From the NCBI GenBank assembly GCA_030549495.1, contig JAUIRK010000673.1, forward strand, positions 806,001 to 870,000: 64,000 nt of DNA. Reading direction: 5' to 3'. A program made the translations under genes and the position numbers. The notes beneath the pieces are model-generated. The model made no database searches. It saw only the letters and a list, made by a program, of their open reading frames with translations, and was not told where the DNA came from. Source of the stretch: Nectonema munidae (Eukaryota; Nematomorpha; Nectonematoida; Nectonematidae). The first letter of the stretch is position 1. Every line of letters starts with the position of its first letter. Shown one piece after another: positions 58,986 to 64,000 of this stretch.

Positions 58986-59306
58986 AATAAATTTTAAAAA
59001 TTTAATGTGATAAGAAAAATCAAGATAAAAAAAGAGAACAAAATAAATTTAAGAATAAAAACCCAAAAAAGTGGGTTTGATTTTAATACTGTAGATAAAA
59101 AAAATTGTCAAAAGTTAAAAAAAAAATAAAAGAAAAAATAAGAAATATGGTAGAATTGGATTTAGCTCTATGAATCCAGTAGAATAAATGGAATCATTTT
59201 ATTATAAAAATGCCTTATTTTCAAAATATTAATTTATTAGTAATATTACGAATAAATATACTTACTTGAAGTATTCAATAGTCCAAGCAGTTTTGAATAT
59301 TTTTAA

Positions 59307-59426
59307 CCCTTTGAGGATTAGTGTGACACCGGTGTTCCAAGAAATAATAATCGTCTGCTTACAACATACCAAATTCCATTGAAAAAAAGCAGACGATTAT
59401 TCTTCAAAATCTTGGTCCTCAAAAGG
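59307..59426. mobile_element. piggyBac-type MITE with TTAA duplication
   Basis: TTAA (59303-59306) then CCCTTTGAGGAT; at the other end GGTCCTCAAAAGG then TTAA (59427-59430). Inside, 'aataatcgtctgctt' and its complement form a second inverted pair. 120 bases, non-coding. Confidence 0.85.
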
Positions 59427-59469
59427 TTAAATGCAGCTTCAATTTGTTTATTGAAGTTTGTATTTTAAT

Positions 59470-59960
59470 AAAAATTTTAAATTTTGACATGAGCTGTCAT
59501 ATATAAATAGCATACTTCAAAATGGGTATATGTGTAAAAATTTTATATAATTTAGATTAAATGTTTCTTTTGAAGATGACTTGTTATATATAAATTAATT
59601 TTCCAACAGATTTTATTGATTTTGTTAAAAAATGGACATCACTGAATTCAGCATACTTGAAAATAGGTATATGTGTAAAAAACTTTATATAATTATTTAG
59701 ATAAAAAGTTTCTTTTTGAGATGAGCTGTAATATATAAATCAATTTTTTGACAGGTTTAACTGATTTTCATAAAAATGAACATCACTAAATTCAGCATGC
59801 TTGAAAATGTGTAAAACTTTATATAATTATTTAAAATAAAAAATTCTTTTTTGAGATGAGATTTCAAATATAAATCAATTTTTTGACATATTTTATTGAT
59901 TTTGATAAAAAAAAATGGACATCATCACTGAATTCGGAATTGTTGAAAGATATATGTAAC
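59470..59960. repeat. Tandem array, three to four diverged units of about 140-150 bases
   Basis: 'catcactgaattcagcatac', 'gagatgagctgtaatatata' and 'atcaattttttgacag' recur in fixed order. A single related unit is at 5560-5665. Confidence 0.8.
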
Positions 59961-60896
59961 ATTAAAAATATTATAAATTATTAAAAAATGACATTTTTCA
60001 ATTTGTTACGATTGCGTTCAGGTGGGCGGCAAATTGTATAATGGAAATTAAGCAGTCTGATGAGGGTTTTAATAAATAAACTATTTACAAGTCTAATTGA
60101 TATGAATTGCAGCTAGAGAAAATATAAAATATTATTCTTTCAAAAAGTTTTTAAAATTTTACTTTGTTTCTTCGATCATTTCAAAATCGCCTTCTTCATT
60201 CAATATTTTTTCAAGTTTATTTCTTGAATAGTATTTTAAAAAGTGTATGTGAATGAATATTCGTGTTCGATCAAATACAAATGTGCTTGTATTTCATATC
60301 CATGGCATTATCATAAAGTTTGGGAAGATTCATTCATCTGAATTATTTAACATCTGATGTTTTGTATTTTAAAATTTGGAAAGAAGAGAATTTGTAAAAT
60401 TGTGTTAGGCATAACCCGCAATTCAGCAACAAAAGAAGAGATACAAGTTTTAGGATAAAGATTTACTTGCTGGCCGCCAATTTAGATATTGAGAGAATGA
60501 AAGAGTATATATTCCGTGTGAAAAGAGTGGAGAAGGCTGTGTACTAGATAGTGTGCGTCAAAGATAGTAGGTATGAGGAAAGAATGCTGATGATTCATCA
60601 TCATGCAACGTAGAAGAGATTATGAGTTATCGCAATAATTGCCTAGCTGTTAGACAGACAGCATCGTGTGAAGAAGACGCGCTTAGCAAAAAAGAATCGA
60701 ATTAGTTCGTTTATTTACTCGAGAATGCGTAGACAAATGAAATGCGCCGTTGTCTTGAATAATCGCACAAATTTTAGAATTGGAGCTGTGGAGAAACGAT
60801 CTATATTCACTTCAAGTTAAGCAACAAAGGAAGGCACTTTTTCTCTTTATGACTTTTCACCAGCATCAGCCATAATCGATCTCCACGTACTTTTAA
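59961..60896. other. Stretch without a supported gene
   Basis: 60430-60870 is somewhat GC-richer, as exons or promoters are here, but no frame is open for more than a few dozen codons on either strand. It might hold untranslated exon or promoter sequence of a neighbouring gene. Confidence 0.25.
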
Positions 60897-61253
60897 CCCT
60901 TTTCGGCTAATACAAGCAGACACACATATACATACAGCCAGGAATATGTGTAAATTAAAAACTAGTGACTATGTAGCACTTGGAGAAGCTTCCCCCATCA
61001 AAAAATGTTCGTTTTCTTGAGAATAATATTAACTACTAGTAACTGAAAATTGTCCGTGCAATCATATACTACATACATGCACATCATAAACGTGAGCGAG
61101 TAAGTTTTACATCATCAGGACAAATAGTCAGATATTGATTTATCAAGCTATGACACTTCGCTTTCAAGCGTGAATATCAGGGTGTGTATGATGAATCTCT
61201 CTATAAGACAGATCCCAAAGCGGTGTACCCCGCGACATAGGGGCGGTAAGAGG
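60897..61253. mobile_element. piggyBac-type MITE with TTAA duplication
   Basis: TTAA (60893-60896) then CCCTTTTCGGCTAAT; right end GGGGCGGTAAGAGG then TTAA (61254-61257), complement CCTCTTACCGCCCC. The ends resemble CCCTTTACCGCC of piggyBac copy C at 40408, a possible source family. 357 bases, no coding. Confidence 0.7.
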
Positions 61254-61259
61254 TTAATC

Positions 61260-61390
61260 TAAATCTACATCATTTCTTCTATACTTTATACAGTATGTAA
61301 TTTTGCTATTCATTCTATGATGATCCTTTCTTGGTAGCTCTTTTTTATTAGAAACTTATTTTCTGCAATATGTGTTCGAAAAAACTTTTC
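61260..61390 (+). repeat. Dispersed repeat, partner of 7195-7335
   Basis: Same core as the copy near 7.2 kb ('catttcttctatactttata' and following), same orientation. Confidence 0.8.
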
Positions 61391-61849
61391 TAAGGATTTA
61401 TTTTGAACAGATTTTACCCGCTCTCAAAGCATTCTTATTAAGAATCTTCTTGTAATAATATTAACCACAGATAACGACTAAATTTTGTTGAAAAATTTTA
61501 ATTTTGATTGTCAGCTTTTGACATAAGAGGGTTTTATTCAACTATCATCGGAATGGTACAAAAAGATGAAGCTAGCGATTTTAGCAGTTACGAAATTTCA
61601 AGGGATATGATTTAGCCATTTTTGTACAATAACTTTTTTAGTGCATTTAAAATGGCGTTAAAACGATTTCTTTTAGTAGAAGAACACATCACAAGTGGAA
61701 CAAAGATTTGATGTTGTTGACTGTATATTTTAGAGCTACAAAGTTTGTATCTTCCTCTTTTCTGTATTGTTTCAACTAAATGTGATGAAGTTGGTGTAAA
61801 TTAGTAATGCTTTCTTAGAATCAGGAATCTTTCTTTTTCGCGATGAAAA

Positions 61850-62330
61850 TTCTGATGTGAGAGCTTTGATAATCTCAATCCTAAACTCCATTGAAGATAG
61901 CACATTATTACTTTGGGCAACTTAAATTATCCATAGCCAGACCTATCATCCTTCCATTTAACAACTCCACAAGTATCAGAAAAGAAATAATCAATATCTC
62001 TCTTTTTCATTTTTATCCGGCAAAAAAGAGTTTGGCATCCTTTTCTATTTTTCTTGCGGTCCTACAAGCATATGTTTTCTTTCAATTCTCTAAACAATTT
62101 TGGCGAGGAAAAAAAGTTACCGCCAATATACGACTCGACAACAGAACCGTTTAAACGTTTAGTTAGTTTTTTCACTACTCTTTCTTCAAGAGTGTCTATA
62201 CCTCAATTTTCTTCAACATTCCCAGCGTATAAGTCGCATTCAAATCTGAAAACTATCACACCGACACCAAAGTCTATGAATTCTATCGTGTCTTGGAATT
62301 TAAACCAGAGGATTTTTATCATGTAAGACA
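61850..62330. other. Coding-like stretch, strand unresolved
   Basis: On the minus strand one frame reads FIDFGVGVIVFRFECDLYAG, then after a TGA, DTLEERVVKKLTKRLNGSVV and FSSPKLFRELKENICL. On the plus strand the 62054-62326 frame is Ser/Pro-rich (TLSSRVSIPQFSSTFPAYKS) and ends at a donor-like ATCAT|GTAAGA. The minus reading looks more protein-like, but its stop makes it a pseudogene or a mis-set boundary. No family recognised. Confidence 0.25.
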
Positions 62331-63000
62331 GAACGTAAAAAAAAGCGACCACGGCTCATCAAATTTGCAATGGTTGATATAAATCCTAATTTCATTCATT
62401 ATATTATTTATCAAAAGTTCAGCCACAAGTTTTATAAAATAGTTTATATTATCTCATTTTTATATTGAATAGGAAAATAAGTAAAACTTTTATTCAAACA
62501 AGTTGAAAACTTTATTAATTTTCGACCACTCTGGTCTTCTTCACATAAATAAACAAATCGTTAAATGAAGACGAAAAAAGAGAGAATGACTTATAAATAT
62601 AATAACACTAGTAATAATAATATGGTTGTAGTTACAATAGAGATAAAACTTGCTAGACCATTTATCTCCTCATCTCTGCTAATACTCCTATATTCAACTA
62701 CATATGGTTCTGTATTTCTGTTTTTATCTTATCATATGCTCATACACACATAATTTATCTGTAAGCTTTATCAAGTTTTATCTCTATTGTACACTACATT
62801 ATATTATTATTACTAGGGTTATTATATTCATAAGTCATTTGTCAACTTGTTTGAATTTACTTATTTTCCTATTATATCCTTCAATTTTTATTCATGACGT
62901 CTCAGCAACACTTTCTTTACATTTTTTTCTATTGAAATATTCATCCTACCCAAAATTTTACAACACAGTGAAAATTAAGAATAAGTGTCACTACTCTTAC

Positions 63001-63267
63001 TCCATAAAAATCTTTAAAATAATGTTCATTCAAAAGTATTCCTTCATATTCTTTCAATTGGAAATCCACAATTTCAATTTCTTCAGTTTGATCCTCAATG
63101 CCTTCTTCGATGAAATATTGATCTTCCAATCCAGGCAAAAGGCACTCTCCAAAACAATCTTTCTTTACAAAAAAACTGCGAATACGAGGCATCAAGACAT
63201 AAAATTTTATAAAGAATGAAGAACAAAACAACAAAATAGTAATAGACACATATGGATGATCAAACAA
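63001..63267 (-). CDS. Candidate first exon of an unknown membrane protein
   Basis: An 89-codon minus-strand frame from ATG at 63267: MFDHPYVSITILLFCSSFFI gives a hydrophobic start. A basic turn (LMPRIRSFFVKK) and an acidic stretch (LEDQYFIEEGIEDQTEEIEI) follow. It ends DFYG at the strong donor GGA|GTAAGAG (phase 0). No domain recognised. Coding-like sequence at 62.0-62.3 kb could be a later exon but does not join in phase. Confidence 0.4.
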
Positions 63268-63609
63268 TATTTATTATGTAAATCAGTGAAAATTATTCAT
63301 TTACTCCCAACTATGCTTCCATAAGTTAATGTATGCACCTATGGACGATAGTGACACATATGTCGAGTAAAGTTTGATGAAGCAGTATTCAACACTATTT
63401 CATGTTTAATACATTATTTTGTATCTAGTTTAATGCTTGGCACGTAGAAGAACAACATGCAATATAAGTTAATGATACATCTTTATAAAAAAATAACTCA
63501 AATAGAAAAACGCACATATATGATAAGTATAAATGTTGAATTAATCGAATATCCAATGTGAATAGAGAAGTTAGAGCTCTTTTTAAAAATTACTGGACAC
63601 ATTTGTCCT

Positions 63610-63990
63610 CTCGGTAAAGAAGTACATTACATTTTTAATTGCAAGGCTAAAATTACAATTATAATTGCAATTATGTCGCCATTTTTTTTAATTTCAATTT
63701 CAATTACAATTTTGAAAAAGAAAAATGAAAATGAATGTGTCCTTCAGAATTAGTATATATTTTATTTCTTCAATTACAATTATATAATTGATTTTCTCCT
63801 CAATTACAATTACAATTACAATTTTTTTATCCATTCGCTTCAGCTCTAGGGCTAGGCAACCCAAAGAAGGCTCATGTCTATCGAGATGGGCACCGAAGGA
63901 AAGAAACCTGAGAACAGGGAAATTCCCTGTTCTTTTGAAATATTCCTTAGGGATCTTTAAGGTGCTCAAGCCAATTTCCACAATGTACAC
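63610..63990. repeat. AATTAC-repeat stretch with a GC-richer end
   Basis: Long runs of AATTGTAATTG-type sequence (63640-63840) adjoin a GC-richer block (63840-63960). The minus-strand frame across the block (FLSFGAHLDRHEPSLGCLAL) passes straight into repeat, so I read it as the edge of a mobile element, not a gene. Confidence 0.4.
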
Positions 63991-64000
63991 TACCAAGCCT

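Noticed and set aside
62565-63219. Plus-strand hydrophobic frames
   Set aside because: AT-rich sequence gives Leu/Ile/Phe-rich frames by chance, and the minus strand of part of this stretch has the better exon candidate.

Overview
The window is AT-rich animal DNA: short GC-richer exons, GT-AG introns, long introns full of decayed transposons, and several ancient element families at once (hAT, piggyBac, pogo/Tigger, Tc1/mariner-like, four LINE copies, a tRNA-derived SINE, MITEs). Codon use and the gene set fit an arthropod. A copepod such as a sea louse is my best guess, but that is inference only.

Three host genes are recognisable. (1) Bases 1-201, + strand: the last exon of class III alcohol dehydrogenase / S-(hydroxymethyl)glutathione dehydrogenase, with a poly(A) signal just downstream. 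(2) Minus strand, 19394 down to 8108: a TMEM201/SAMP1-like inner nuclear membrane protein. Its Ima1_N zinc domain is split over exons at 19.3, 18.1 and 17.9 kb, membrane and Ser-rich exons follow at about 16.1, 15.4, 13.8, 11.3 and 11.1 kb, and the hydrophobic C-terminal exon lies at 8.1-8.4 kb. The first coding exon was not found. (3) Minus strand, 53656 down to 38427: a DUSP8/16-type MAP kinase phosphatase whose five exons (53.6, 53.3, 52.4, 39.6, 38.6 kb) join in phase. Its N-terminal rhodanese part was not identified. Weaker candidate exons lie at 58.3 kb, 62-63.3 kb and 33.4-33.9 kb.

Mobile DNA by region: 1.5-5.3 kb, hAT then piggyBac; 6.19-6.46 kb, a 54-bp inverted-repeat element carrying a captured piggyBac fragment; 8.5-10.1 kb, a pogo/Tigger element with TA duplications inside a TMEM201 intron; 11.6-13.5 kb and 20.0-21.3 kb, LINEs; 21.9-22.5 kb, an internally deleted piggyBac; 23.6-23.8 kb, a hAT MITE; 24.5-27.3 kb, an almost complete transposon with 8-bp target duplications and an unassigned transposase-like protein; 28.0-30.0 kb, Tigger-like; 30.4-32.2 kb, a LINE with RNase H; 33.1 and 37.3 kb, two copies of one SINE family; 40.4-43.1 kb, piggyBac; 45.0-46.3 kb, an RTE-like LINE; 49.0-52.2 kb, a piggyBac split by a GC-rich retroelement fossil; 54.9-55.9 kb, Tc1/mariner-like; 56.8-57.3 kb, a hAT end; 59.3 and 60.9-61.25 kb, TTAA-flanked piggyBac MITEs.

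The least ordinary observations are the piggyBac-capturing hairpin element (6188-6455), a 131-bp near-identical copy of a phosphatase exon inside that gene's own intron (48094-48224), the two-reading-frame transposon at 24520-27317, and an apparent one-base frameshift in a TMEM201 exon (17785-17964). All alignments were done by eye; comparisons with named families are from memory.
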